A stretch of 64,000 bases of DNA, taken from NCBI RefSeq assembly GCF_003086295.3, contig NC_092046.1:102341363-102405362 (forward strand), given 5' to 3'. A program made the position numbers and the translations under genes. Source of the stretch: Arachis hypogaea. Taxonomy: Eukaryota > Streptophyta > Magnoliopsida > Fabales > Fabaceae. The notes below the pieces were generated by a model. It did no database searches. It was not told the origin of the DNA and saw only the letters and a program-made list of their open reading frames with translations. Of this stretch, positions 10,573 to 22,077 are shown piece by piece (position 1 is the stretch's first letter; every line of letters starts with the position of its first letter).

Positions 10573-12104
10573 ATGGGTTCATCAACTTCTACAAGAAGGA
10601 AAGAAAAGAAACTAGCTGTGACCAAACCACCAACCTATGATACCAAGAGATTTAAGTCTCAATTTCATGAATCAAGGTATTATAGGCTAATAGAATCAAA
10701 GGAGGTCATTCCAGAGATGGGTTTTAGATTGAAAGATGGAGAATACCCCATCATGAGGAGAATAACCGTGGAGAGGAGATGGGAGCTTCTGTGTGAACCT
10801 CTCACAGACATAAGTGCAACCATGATAAGGGAGTTCTATGCAAATGCTATGAGGTCAAGCAAGACTAGCCCTCTCTACAAGAGCTATGTTAGGGGAGTTG
10901 AGGTAGATTTCAGCCCACCATCCATCATGAGAGTCTTACAGATAAGAGTGATACCCTATGGAAAACCCAGCTTTGATGAAAGAATGGCAGGTGAAAGTGA
11001 TCTTGATGAGATATTATATGGTTTATGCTTTGAAGGCAGAGACTGGGAAAGGGACTCCGAGGGAGCTCCAAGCCACTTGAAGAGAATGGGTCTCATACCT
11101 GAGGCCAAATGGTGGTATGAGATAGTGAGAAGATCCATACTCCCCACTACAAATACATCTGAGGTCACAATAAAGAGGGCAATTCTGACATATTGCATAC
11201 TTAGGGGAGGAGAAATCAATATCCCACAGCTCATCGCAGATAGCATTCAAGAGATGCTGAGGATATTGGCAAATCAAGCAGGCTTGGCCACCCAAGTACC
11301 ATTCTGAGGCTGTGCAATAGAGCGAGAGTACTCTTTGAGGATGCAAATACAGATCGGATAAAGGGAGGCAGAGGAATCACCAAGCAAAAAATGGATGATA
11401 TCCCTGAAATTGAGGAGGAGAGAAGAGCTCAAGAAAGAAGGAAGAGACCACAAGTGGAGGGGGAACAAGCTTCTGGTGCAATGGACTTAAGCCAAATGCA
11501 AAGAGCCATTGAAAAAATGTCTCAACAATATATGAGAGCATAGGAGCAACAACAGGAGCAATACTTGAAGCAACAAGAGTGTTGGCAGCAGCAAATGATG
11601 GAACTACAAGAAAACTTTCAGCTCAAGATGTTGGATCAACAGAGAGAACTTCAAGCAAGAACTCTTGATAGGCAAAGGGAACAATCGGCACACTCTCAAG
11701 AATCATTAAATAGATTGTCCCTACAACAAGCCAAGCAAGGAGAATACATCCAAAATCTTTACCAATGGAAGAATATATATCATACAATTAGAGAGCATAG
11801 GAACTTGGACAGAATAGAGTATGATATAGAAACTGAAGCCAAGTTAGACTATGTAGTCAGTGGCATGCCAATATTTAACCAAGAGATCAAGCCATATGTT
11901 CAATGCCAAGAATTGATAAACCATCAGAGAGCAAAAGCCAAGAACAATGTAGCACACATGCGACAAGGATTGAACGATGCTGGGCTCTGGGATCAGGTAG
12001 ACCACATTTGGGATCGTAAATGCCCTGTTGAGGAACCCCAAGAAACAAGCAAGAAGCGGAAGAAGAAAGGAGAATCTAGCAAAGGGAAAGAGCACAACAA
12101 CTAG
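10573..12104 (+). pseudogene. D ORF2: plant transposon-associated protein with coiled coil (broken)
   Basis: It starts MGSSTSTRRKEKKLA at 10573. Residues about 20-240 resemble the 'putative plant transposon protein' domain found downstream of pol in Athila-type elements (YRLIESKEVIPEMGFRLKDG, MIREFYANA, VTIKRAILTYCIL). The frame shifts near 11300 and has a TAG at about 11540. The second half is a Gln/Glu-rich likely coiled coil, then a C-terminal domain, ending in a basic tail (KKRKKKGESSKGK) that could be a nuclear signal. Intact length would be about 510 residues. C1 has a related ORF2; E1 and F lack it. Its role is unknown; such ORFs are sometimes called env-like, but no signal peptide or membrane segment is visible here. 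Confidence 0.65.
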
Positions 12105-13088
12105 AGGTGGTGGAGTCCCTTTTATAGTTTTAATTCAATAAGGATGATGCACATCTGAAACATGATATGCCTCCAAATATTTTATATTTTGCACTTTCAT
12201 ATTCTGAGTAGAGTTTATTAGGTTCTGCATCATGCTTGTTGTCACTCATCTGCATTAAATTCATGTCTTGTTTCCCTTTTTCATCAATAAGAGAAAATGT
12301 TTGAAATAGAAAGTGATTGTCCAATGTGGTAGGAATTAGAATAAAGACTTGTGGTGGAAATTGCTTGATTGGATGATAAGCTCAATAATAAAAGCTACAT
12401 AATAGAATATCTCTTGTAGTGTGAACTTAGTTGCTGTTATAAAACCTTTTATTAATGAACATCCCTGGATAAAATGATGAAAAGCAAGAAAGAAAAAGAA
12501 AAGAAAAACCAAGGATTGGCAACAAGAATGAAAGAGACAAACAATAAGGCTAGACACCAATAGCTTGGACCTTAGGACATATGCCTGTGGTGTTTCTTGT
12601 ACTAGGATATGCTTGGACAATTAAGTTCTGATGAGTCTTTTAAAACTTAGTAACTTGGAATAACTAATCCGGGATTACAAACCGAAAGTCCATTATCAAG
12701 AGCAACCTAGTTACAAAGCATTTAGTAACCCAAAGAGGTGCTGGGCATCAACATTCCTAAGAAGGATTGTGAGCCAAGTGACTGTAGTGAAGAGGTGTTG
12801 AGAAAAATTAAGCCAAAAGGCTGCTGCAACACTTGACACTGAGCTATCATTGAGAAATAAGTTTCTGTGCAAAAGAAAGAAGGAAAAAGCTAACAGGGAT
12901 CAATTGAAGAACAAGGCATTATAACAGCAACTCTAGTGAATCCTCAAAGAGACATTTCATATCTATCAGCAAAGAATAATTGAGCTGCATTTTTGTCTGC
13001 ATAAAACCCCATGGTCCTAATTCAATTACCTGCTAAATAAGGACGCATATACTTCGCTGTTTTGTTTCATTTCTTCTCATGTTTAGTT
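12105..13088 (+). other. D 3' non-coding region
   Basis: No gene is seen. From about 12520 the sequence matches the E1 tail (38150 onward), for example around GACACCAATAGCTTGGACC, showing that D and E share this 3' segment although only D has ORF2. Confidence 0.6.
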
Positions 13089-13125
13089 CTTGCTTGGGGA
13101 CAAGCAAGATTTAAGTTTGCTGTTA
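13089..13125 (+). promoter_or_regulatory. D hairpin plus polypurine-tract region before the 3' LTR
   Basis: CTTGCTT-GGGGAC-AAGCAAG (13089-13108) forms a 7-bp stem. It is followed by ATTTAAGTTTGCTGTTA and the LTR at 13126. The hairpin ends 17 bases before the LTR, the same spacing as in E1 and F. Confidence 0.75.
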
Positions 13126-14886
13126 TGATGACAAGTCATCTTATGCTAGTTTTACAAGCATTTTTCACTTGTTTCATTAGGTTTTATGCACTTTCTTGCA
13201 CAATAAGTAAGTGATTGGAGTGAAATTTCATGGTTATTTTGAATCAATCAAACATCATTTATTTTACACAAAATCATAAGGTTTATGCTAGAATTAATTG
13301 ATTTATTGAATGATGCAAAGATCTTATAATTTTGGTAAGACTTTGATTGGTTGTTTGGTTGCTTGAAGGTGAAGAAATGAGAAAGAAAGGGAAGCAATCA
13401 GGGAAGCGTTACGTTCTCTTTGTGAACGCCACACTTAGCAACGCTTTTGGGATAGCGTTCACTATGGAAGTGAATGTGGCATTCACTTTGTGAACATTTT
13501 CGTGAAGTTCAACCAAGGGAGCACTAAGCAACACTCAATAAGTGAACTTGGAGTTCACTAAGGCAACGCTCATGAAGGGGAGGCACGCACCAAGAAAGGT
13601 TCAGCAAAAGGGTAGCGCTCAAAAAGTGAACGCCATGTTCACTAAGTGAATGTTTTCGGGAAAATGGGCCAAGGAAGAAAGGCGCGCAACAAAGAGAGCG
13701 CTCAACAAGTGAACTTAACATTCACTAAGTGAACGCTAGTAGGAGGCAATTGGCACGTGAGGAAGAATGCAAGCAAAGTGAACGTGGAGTTCACAAAGTG
13801 AACTGAACGCTCCACTGGAGCTTCACAAAATGCACCCTGACCCATGCGACCAAGTGCGATTTTCGATCCATTTCTTCACAAACCCAAAGGCCCATTCCAA
13901 AGTGCTTAGTGACTGAAGTAGAAAGTGTATAAATAGGAGCAATTTTGATTTGAGAAAAAACCTTTTGAACTTTTACTTCATTTTTTTGTTTTACTTTACT
14001 TTTAGCTCTCTCTTTTAATTTTCTTTTGAATTTGGGAATTGGGGATTAGATCTGAGTTTGGTTTTCTATTTTCATTTTCTTTTCTTCTGCACTTCTATTT
14101 TATGTTTTGGGTTTTGAATTGAGATTGAAGAACTCTACTGATTCTTGATCTGAGAATCATCTTTTGCTTTTCTTTTATATAGTTCTGAGAATAGGAGAAT
14201 TAGATCTAAATCTTCTTCTCTGTTTTCATTTTATTTCTTCTTCAACTTCTTCTTTACTTTTTTGGTCAAGAGAGTGATTGAGATCTAGATTTGCTTTCTG
14301 TTTTAGTTACTTTGCTGAAATTGTCAATTTCGTTTTAGGATTTCATAATTGATCTAAGTTTTCTTGTTGTTTTGTTTCTTTGTGCAATTTTTCATTTCTG
14401 TTTTGGTTCATCTACAATTTCTTTTCATCTCATAGTTCTTTAGTTTACTGCACTTCAATTTTCTAGTTCAATTTGAATCCCAACACCCAAATCCCTTTTA
14501 TTCTTCAAGCAATTTACATTTCCCAGCAATTTAGATTCAGCAATTTAAGTTTCTTGCACTTTAAGTTTTAGTTATTTACCTTTCTTGCAATTTAAGTTTC
14601 AGCTCTTTTACTTTCTTGCTCTTTAAGTTTCTGCAATTTACTTCTTCTGCACTTTAAGATTCAGCCAATTTTCATTCTACACTTTTTGTTTCTTGCAATT
14701 TTACTTCTGTTAATCAAGTTTCACTCAAATCATCAAATATCCGCTTAACTAAATTCATCACCTAACTAAAGTTGCTCAATCCATCAATCCCTGTGGGATC
14801 GACCTCACTATTGTGAGTTATTACTACTTGATGCGACCCGGTACACTTGCCAGTGAGTTTGTGTGGAATCGTTTTTTCCCTCATCA
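13126..14886 (+). repeat. D 3' LTR
   Basis: 1761 bp, collinear with the 5' LTR, with scattered substitutions. It ends ATCA and is followed directly by the ATTGT target duplication. Confidence 0.9.
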
Positions 14887-14980
14887 ATTGTCATGCATTA
14901 CGAATGAATATCACATATTAATGATATGCAAAGAAGTTAGAAATCCAACTGCCAGTTCATGATTACCTCGGGTCTGAGAA

Positions 14981-15631
14981 TTAGATTTGGTAGGCCTCCC
15001 AACATTTCATGTGTGGACAATCTCGATCTATATGCCCTGGCTTCCTGCACGCACAACATACATCTAGTCCGGCCCTGCATGGTCTATTTTGATGATACTT
15101 TTTGCATCTTCGGCACTTTAAGTCTTCCGGTTGAGTACTAATCTGCCCTTCTGAATTCGGACCCTGAGGGTTGTCGTTCCATCGGTCATTATTCCGGCGT
15201 TGAGAACGTGAAGTGGCATAACGGCCCCTCTTAAAACTTTGGCCCCTTGGTGTAATCTTGGTCTTCTTTCCCTCTTTCTTGGTGAAAGATTTTCGGCGGT
15301 CACTCCTTGGTACCGCAGTCCTTCTTAAGCTTTCTCCCGTTACTTGACCCGTGTTAGTTAACTCCGGATAACTCAATATTTCCACTGGTGCCGCTGTACT
15401 CGGGACATCATTTTTGCCTTCATTTCCATCACCACTATCGTTGCCAACTCTAACTTGTTGTTCCGTCCTACCCGTTGCTTGGTTAGTCGCAGCAGCCACA
15501 GCGGCAATGGCAGCAACAGCACTCGCCATCGCGGTCATGAAATCAGTCAAGGTATCTACCGGTATGGTTACATTATTACCTCTCCGTCCTCGACCCCGAT
15601 TACGCCACCGACCGCGTCCACGAGGCGCCAT
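14981..15631 (-). pseudogene. Chromovirus gag with the capsid region missing
   Basis: The likely start is MAPRGRGRWRNRGRGRRGN at 15631. An Ala-rich helix follows, then VEILSYPELTNTG, a basic stretch and a zinc-binding region CRRCKKYHQNRPCR with the knuckle CCACRKPGHIDRDCP (C-X2-C-X4-H-X4-C). In the family about 300 residues of capsid normally separate the N-terminal part from the zinc knuckle; here that part is absent but the frame stays open. It stops at 14981 soon after the knuckle, where protease should follow, so the copy is dead. Confidence 0.7.
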
Positions 15632-15832
15632 TTGGTTCCTGTTCACAACAAACAAGTGATATCAAGGTGATCAATCTCAATATCGTAAGTCTAGTGCTTC
15701 AAAGTTCCAAACGCATGCTCATGAACTTTATGCTATGTGTATCAGGCAGATATCCTAAATTGCACATAAACACGACTCAGAGTATGCTCAGAAGCATAGT
15801 CAGTCCGTCCCTCAGGCTCTACAGGAACGAAC

Positions 15833-15846
15833 TACTCTGATATCAT
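15833..15846 (-). promoter_or_regulatory. Chromovirus primer-binding region (initiator tRNA-Met type)
   Basis: The minus strand reads TATGATATCAGAGTAG, close to the common TGGTATCAGAGC primer site for tRNA-iMet. The B1 LTR starts at 15850, within a few bases of where the chromovirus LTR should end. Confidence 0.6.
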
Positions 15847-15849
15847 AAT

Positions 15850-16041
15850 TGTTCATACCCTGGGTCGAGCTATCCAACCCAGACTGATTGAAGATAAAGT
15901 GACTGAGCTCTTCAAGTCAGGACCCCCGACCTCTTCTTTAAAAGAGTTCGGCCAAATCGGCATAAGAAGCCCAAGCAGGCCCAAATAAAGGGACACAGCC
16001 CAAATCTAAAGGCAGCTAAAGCCTAGGAAGATAAAGGCCGT
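15850..16041 (+). repeat. B1 5' LTR, first part
   Basis: It matches 60021-60210. The break at 16041/16042 is the A1 insertion. GCCGT here and GCGGT at 45130-45134 are the (4 of 5) target duplication. Confidence 0.85.
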
Positions 16042-17497
16042 TGATAAACCACTATTTTATGGTTTATCTTGTACTCAATTGAGTGGTTTTTATTAACTCT
16101 TTACCCACTTATTCATACTATTTGCATGGTTTTATATTTCCTTCCTAATTATGTGTTTTGATTGAAAACATGCTTCTTTGATCTTATATTTGCTTATTAT
16201 TAATCCTCTCTTATTACCATTAGATGTCTTGATATGTGTGTTAAGTGATTTCAGAGATTACAGGGCAGGAATGGCTCAGAGGATGGAAAGGAAGCATGCA
16301 AAAGTGGAAGGAATACAAGAAGTTGGAGAAATTGCTAAGCTGTCCAGCCTGACCTCTTCGCACTCAAACAGCTATAACTTTAGCTACAGAAGTCCAAACG
16401 ACGCGGTTCCAGTTGCGTTGGAAAGCTAACGTTCGGGACTTCAATTTGATATATAATATGCCATAGTTTCCTTGATGCTAAGCGACGCGACCGCGTGCTC
16501 CATGCGGCCACGTCGCAGTGACGGAAATCCAGCGTGATTGAATTCGAGACCAGCGAATTCTGGGCTGTTTTCGACCCAGTTTGCAGCCCAGAAAACACAG
16601 ATTAGAGGCTATAAAGTGGGGAAATGCATCCATTCATAATCAGGCTTTCACATTCACAATTTTAGGAGTAGATGTAGTCTTTAGAGAGAGAGGTTTTCTC
16701 CTCTCTCTTAGGATTAGGATTTAGGACTTCTCTTAGTTTTAGGAGTGACTCTCAATCCCAAGTTCAATGTTCTTTTACTTTATATTTATCTCTTACTTTC
16801 AGATACTTTAATGCTTATATTAGTTATGTTGCCTATTTGGCTTATGCTACATTCATGTTTTGATTTTCTTAATTAATATTATTTGAGGTATTTCAGATTT
16901 ATGATTGCTTTCTTTTATTTATATAAATAATTTAGATTTTCCCCTTTTGGTCTTGGTTAAGAAATCAGTAACTCAACATTATCAAACTCAGCATAATTGA
17001 TAATCGCTATCTTGCTAATTGAACTTAACTTCAATAATCCCAACTTTTTCTTAGGAAATAAATAGGATTCGAAGGTCAAACTAATTAGTCTCTTGACTTT
17101 CCTTTGCTTTAAAGGTTAACTAAGAGGAATTAAGATTCAACTTTGATTATTGTTGAGAGAGATAACTAAGTCTGGACTTCCAATTTCTCATACCTTGCCA
17201 AAAGTTTATTTTTCAGTTATTTATTTATTTTTATTGCTTTGAAAATATACCTGTGCCCATTGCCCAAACTCCAAATTTCCCCAATTTACAAGCTCATAAC
17301 CAATAATAAGAACATACCTCCCTGTAATTCCTTGAGAAGACGACCCGAGGTTTAAATACTCAGTTATCAATTTTAAAGGGGTTTGTTACTTATGACAACC
17401 AAAACGTTTGTACGAAGGGATTTTTGTTGGTTTAGAGACTATATCTACAACGCGACTGTTTTTATGAAATTCTTTACTGGCAAAAATCCTAACGTCA
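16042..17497 (+). repeat. A1 5' LTR
   Basis: 1456 bp. It contains the shared module GACCTC...GTTGCGTTGGAAAGC...ATATATAA (about 16348-16457), CGCG palindromes (16483-16520), TATAAAG (16610-16616) and a U5 part with CGACCCGAGGTTTAAATACTC. The left edge is inside the B1 LTR. Confidence 0.9.
16610..16616 (+). promoter_or_regulatory. Likely TATA box of the A1 5' LTR
   Basis: TATAAAG lies about 95 bases after the CGCG palindromes. The arrangement palindromes-then-TATA is the same in D, E and F. Confidence 0.5.
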
Positions 17498-17500
17498 AAA

Positions 17501-17518
17501 TGGCGCCGTTGCCGGGGA
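17501..17518 (+). promoter_or_regulatory. Primer-binding site of A1 (tRNA-Asp)
   Basis: TGGCGCCGTTGCCGGGGA lies 3 bases after the LTR and complements the 3' end of plant tRNA-Asp(GTC). Confidence 0.88.
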
Positions 17519-18131
17519 ATTCCAAACGTGTGCCTTATTATTGGTTATTGTAAATATTTGCTTTTTACTTGTTTATTTATTTTTATTTTGATTTTTGCTT
17601 TTTTTTCATAAATTAAGAGGTTATTGGTTTTTATTTAAAAGTTTTCAAGAAAAAAAAATTTTAGTGTTCATCTTGATCTTCAAGTTGTTCTTCGTGTTTA
17701 TCTTGACCTTCAAGTTGTTCTTAGTTGTTTTCTTCGTTTTGATCTAAAAATTTTCAGTTTGGTGTTATTTTATTATTTTTCTCTTTCCTCATTAAATTCA
17801 AAAATTCAAATTTTAAAACTCAAAATTCAAAATTTCAAATTTTAATTTTCAAAATTCAAATTTAAAATTTTAAAAATCAAACATTTTCAAAATTTAAATC
17901 TTTTTCAAAACTTTATCTTATATTGTTGACTTTTTCAAAATTCAAATTTCAAAATTTAAAAATTCAATTTTAAAAATTTTCAAATTTCAGATTTCAAAAT
18001 TCAAAATTTCAAAAATTTAAAATTCAAATTTCAAACTTCAAATTTAAAAATTTAATTTTCAAATTCAAAATTTAAATAACCTTTTAATTTAAATTTAAAT
18101 TTATTTTTGTTTTTAATTTTTATTTACTATC
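17519..18131 (+). other. A1 leader with A/T word tract
   Basis: No gene. About 17770-18115 is a quasi-repeat of words such as AAATTCAAAATTTCAAA. The minus-strand leader of C1 (28140-28780) has a similar composition, so long AT-rich leaders are found in two families. Confidence 0.6.
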
Positions 18132-18354
18132 ATGAGTTCTCACCCCCATCGCTACGAGTCTGGTTACAATTATGTTGTAGGAAGAAGAAATTACAATGAG
18201 AACAGGTATCAAGGTTGGAACAATCAAAGATGGGAGGAGCCACAAGGATTTGATCAACCCTCTTGGCAACAACCACCTCCATATGCCGATAAACCCTTTC
18301 CTCAACATGACTTTGAACCAACACACTCACAAGCCAACTACAACCATTCACGTT
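18132..18354 (+). pseudogene. A1 single ORF, first part (split by C1)
   Basis: It starts MSSHPHRYESGYNYVVGRRN and continues with NQRWEEPQGFDQPSWQQPPP. The composition is Tyr, Asn, Gln and Pro rich with no known domain. C1 plus its 5-bp duplication is 11995 bases, and removing it brings the frame exactly into the second part at 30350. The A2 copy (2904-1336) aligns through the break, showing that the two halves are one ORF. Confidence 0.6.
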
Positions 18355-19890
18355 TGGTGCACGAATTGTGAATCACACTTTTCACAACTCGTACCACTAA
18401 CCAGCAAGTGCACTGGGTCGTCCAAGTAATACCTTACGTGAGTAAGGGTCGAATCCCACAGAGATTGTTGGTTTGAAGCAATATATGGTTATCTTGCAAT
18501 TCTCAGTCAGGAAGTCAATTGTGTTTATCAGTTGAATTGCGAATAAACAAGAGAGCATGGGTTAAAGATTACTTGTTATGCAGTAATGGAGAATATGTTG
18601 GAGTTTTGGAGATGTTTTGTCTTCTGAATCTCTGCTTTCCTCTGTCCTCTGATTCACGCACGCACGTCCTTCTATGGCAAGCTGTGTGTTGGGGCATCAC
18701 CGTTGTGAATGGTTACATCCCCTCCTCTTGTGAAAATGGTCCAAATGCACTGTCACAGCACGGCTAATCATCTGAGGTTCCCAAACATGCTGGAATAGGA
18801 TTCACCCTCTTTTTACGTCTGTCACTACACCCAGCACTCGCGAGTTTGAAGCTTGTCACAGTCATTCAATCCCTGAATCCTACTCGCAAAACCACAGACA
18901 AGGTTTAGACTTTCCGGATTCTAATGAATACCGCCATCAATCTAGCTTATACCACGGAGATTCTGATTAAGGAATCTAAGTGATATTCATTCAATCTGAT
19001 GTAGAACGGAGGTGATTGTCAAACACACGTTCATGGATTGAGGAAGGTGATGAGTGTCACGAATCATCACCTTCTCCATAATTAGGCGCGAATGGATATC
19101 TTAGATAGGAACACGCATGTTTGAATGGAAAACAGAAATACTTGCATTAATTCATTGAGACACAGCAGAGCTCCTCACCCCCAACAATGGAGTTTAGAGA
19201 CTCATGCCGTCAAAGAGTACAAAGTTCAGATCTAAAATGTTATGAGATACAAAATAAGTCTCTAAAATTTGTTTAAATACTAAACTAGTAGCCTAGGTTT
19301 ACAAAAAGTGAGTAGACTATGACAAATGGTGCAGAGATCCACTTCTGGGGCCCACTTGATGTGTGCTGGGGCTGAGACTTAAACATTTCACGTGCATAAG
19401 ACTGTTTTGGGCGTTCAACGCCAGGTTTGGATCCATTTCTGGCGTTGAACTCCAACTTTTAATCCTTTTCTGGCGCTGGACGCCAGAATTGGGCAGAGAA
19501 CTGGCGTTGAACGCCAGTTTACGTCGACTATCCTTGAGCAAAGTATGGACTATTATATATTGCTGGAAAGCCCTGGATGTCTACTTTCCAACGCAATTGG
19601 AAGCGCACCATTTCAATTTCTGTCGCTCCAGAAAATCCACTTTGAGTGCAGGGAGGTCAGAATCCAACAGCATCAGCAGTCCTTTTTCAGCGTGAATCAG
19701 ATTTTTGCTCAGCTCCCTCAATTTCAGCCAGAAAAATACCTGAAATTACAGAAAAACACACAACTCATAGTAATGTCCAGAAATATGAATTTTTCCTAAA
19801 AACTAATGGAAACAAACTAAAAACTCACTAAAACATACTAAAAACTATATGAAATTAACCCCAAAAAGCGTATAAAATATCCACTCATCA
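18355..19890 (-). repeat. C1 3' LTR (left copy)
   Basis: 1536 bp. It contains the CTGGCGTT-G-AACGCCAG palindrome cluster at 19410-19517, the shared module (about 19553-19662) and, at its outer end, the U5 hairpins. A possible TATA-like TATTTAAAC lies near 19280 on the minus strand. Confidence 0.9.
19501..19517. repeat. CTGGCGTTGAACGCCAG palindrome (example of the C-family cluster)
   Basis: 8-bp arms around one central base. Variants lie at 19410-19500 and, in the other LTR, at about 29865-29970. Internal copies occur at 22618-22825 and 26930-27130. Confidence 0.8.
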
Positions 19891-19928
19891 CAACACCAAA
19901 CTTAAACTGTTGCTTGTCCTCAAGCAAC
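19891..19928 (-). promoter_or_regulatory. C1 hairpin plus polypurine-tract region before its 3' LTR
   Basis: On the minus strand GTTGCTT-GAGGAC-AAGCAAC (19928-19909) is followed by AGTTTAAGTTTGGTGTTG and the LTR. The first base pair is swapped relative to D, E and F (C-G there, G-C here), which keeps pairing. Spacing to the LTR is 18 bases. Confidence 0.75.
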
Positions 19929-20921
19929 TAGACAAATAAAATAGAAGACTAATAGGTTGAGAAGCAATAATATCTCAGAGTTTTGAGTGAAGCTCAGATT
20001 CTAATTAGATGAGTGGGACTAGTAGCTTTTTGCTTCCGAACAGTTTTGGCATCTCACTTTATCCATTGAAGCTCAGAGTGATTGGCATCTATAGGAACTT
20101 AGAATTCAGATAGTGTTATTGATTCCCCTATTTCAGTATGATGATTCTTGAACACAGCTATTTCATGAGTCTTGGCCGTGGCCCTAAGCACTTTGTTTTC
20201 CAGTATTACCACCGGATACATAAATACCACAGACACATAATTGGGTAAACCTTTTAGATTGTGACTTAGCTTTGCTAAAGTCCCCAATTAGAGGTGTCCA
20301 GAGTTCTTAAGCACACTCTTCTTTCTGCTTTGGACCTTGACTTTAACCGCTCAGTCTCAAGTTTTCACTTGACACCTTCACGCCACAAGCACATGGTTAG
20401 GGACAGCTTGGTTTAGCCGCTTAGGCCAGGATTCTATTCCCTTAGGCCCTCCTATCCACTGATGCTCAAAGCCTTGGGATCCTTTTTATTACCCTTGCCT
20501 TTTGGTTTTAAGGGTTATTGGCTTTTCTTTTTTTGCTGCTTTTTCTTGCTTCAAGAATAATTTTTATGATTTTTCAGATTATCAATAACATGTCTCATGT
20601 TCATCATTCTTTCAAGAGCCAACATTTTTAACAGTCTTAAACAACAAATTCAAAAGACATATGCACTGTTCAAGCATTCATTCAGAAGACAGAAAGTATT
20701 GCCACCACATGTAACTAATTAGAATTTCTCCTTAAAAACTCGAAATTTTATTGCCTCTTATTTAAAAGATCTACTATTTTATTCATGTTTGCTGATGATG
20801 AGAAAAAGAAACTATGGCTTAATTGTAGATAAAATCAAAATAGATACTAATTACTACTATATGACTCCTAAGGTGAACTTTTATAATGACACTATCACAG
20901 GGTTAAAGCAGAAATTGGAAT
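19929..20921 (-). other. C1 3' non-coding region
   Basis: No gene is seen. The short minus-strand frame at 20099-20287 has no recognisable content. This is the space between ORF2 and the PPT. Confidence 0.5.
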
Positions 20922-22054
20922 TTAACAACCTTTGTTCTGGGAAGTGGATGTTCCTCTGATCTGTGGGGTGCTTGGTCCTTCAAGAGATAACTTCTGGCGC
21001 TTCAATTCCCTTAAGTCACGCCCTTGCTCCTCTTGTTCTTTAAACATATAGGTAAGAATTTGACTGTGTTCCTTCTGTTCTTTCATTATTTGTTCCATAG
21101 CTTCCCGTATCTTGGTAACAGACGTCTCAAGATACTCCCAGTATTCAGATTGAGGCATTTCTGGGAGAAATTCCTGTGTTTTCTTCTTGGTGGGATCATC
21201 CTGTGCTTGTTGTTTTTCCATTGATGCTTTGGTGATTGGTTTCTCAACTGCGATATACTCAGTTATTCCCATCCTTACTCCAGCGTCCTTGCAGAGCAGA
21301 GAAATCATGCTTGGATAAGCCAACCTGGCCTCTTTATAATTTTTGTTAGCAATTTTGTAGAGTTCAACTGAGATTAGCTGATGAACTTACACTTTTTTTC
21401 CCATCATGATGCAATGGATCATCACTGCTCTTTTAACAGTTACTTTAGAACGGTTGCTAGTGGGCAACAGAGAATGCCCAATGAAATCCAGCCATCCTCT
21501 GGCGACTGGTTTGAGATCTTCTCTCTTGAGTTGATTTGGGACACCCTTTGTGTTGGTGGTCCACCTGGCTCCAGGGATACATATGTCCTCTAGAATCTTA
21601 TCCAGGCCCTTGTCTGTTCTCATCATTCTCCTGTTGAAGGAGTCTGGATCATCTTTCAGCTGAGGTAGCTTTAAGATCTCCCTGATCCTGTCAGGATGGG
21701 TATGAACAATCTTTCCTCTGACCACGGTCCGATAGTCATAGAAAGCAGTCCCAGATAGTTTTTGCTTGTCAGTTTGCCACATATTAGCATAGAACTCCTG
21801 AACCATGTTCCTCCCTACTTTCGTTTTAGGATTAGCTAGGACTTCCCAATTCCTGATTCAAATTTGCTCCTGGATCTCCGGATATTCATCTTCTTTCAGA
21901 TCGAATCTAACTTCCGGGATCACTGATCTCAGACCCATTATTTTGTTATAATGGTCTGAATGTTCTTTAGATAAGAACTTCCCTTGATTCCAAAGTGGTT
22001 TTGGAACGCTCTCTTTCTTGCCTCTTGGAGTGGGTTGTTTTCCTTTAGGAGCCA
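20922..22054 (-). pseudogene. C1 ORF2: plant transposon-associated protein (two stops)
   Basis: The likely start is MAPKGKQPTPRGKKE at 22054. One frame runs to 20922 with stops at 21858 and 21387 (about 377 codons). It resembles D ORF2: an N-terminal basic stretch, then VIPEVRFDLKEDEYPEI, MVQEFYANMW, VTVKRAVMIHCIMMGKKV and a C-terminal Gln/Glu-rich helix (MKEQKEHSQILTYMFKEQEE). It follows pol, as in Athila elements. Function unknown; no membrane or signal segment is seen after the chosen start. The upstream ATG at 22187 is rejected because the hairpin-motif leader lies between the two. Confidence 0.65.
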
Positions 22055-22077
22055 TGATCTTAGTGATCGCGGATAAA

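Larger units (their letters stand above)
4584..14886 (+). mobile_element. D: non-autonomous LTR retrotransposon with gag-protease and ORF2
   Basis: The LTRs (4584-6343 and 13126-14886) begin TGATGACAAGTC and end ATCA. ATTGT flanks both sides (4579-4583 and 14887-14891), a perfect 5-bp target duplication. The internal order is primer site, gag-protease-integrase-tail ORF (broken), hairpins, ORF2 (broken), hairpin and PPT, LTR. There is no reverse transcriptase, RNase H or integrase core, so D depended on another element, most plausibly an Athila-type relative such as C1. By eye the two LTRs differ by a few percent, making D fairly old. Confidence 0.9.
14892..15849 (-). mobile_element. G: chromovirus remnant (leader and gag), host of D and B1
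   Basis: On the minus strand it holds a primer site (about 15846-15833), a leader and a Tekay/Del-like gag. Its 5' LTR must lie beyond the B1/B2 insertion, right of the window. On the other side it is cut by D and then A2. It is the oldest layer visible. Confidence 0.7.

Noticed and set aside
18519..18767. 82-codon frame found twice (also 28973-29221)
   Set aside because: It lies antisense in the C1 LTR U5 region; the duplication is just the LTR pair.
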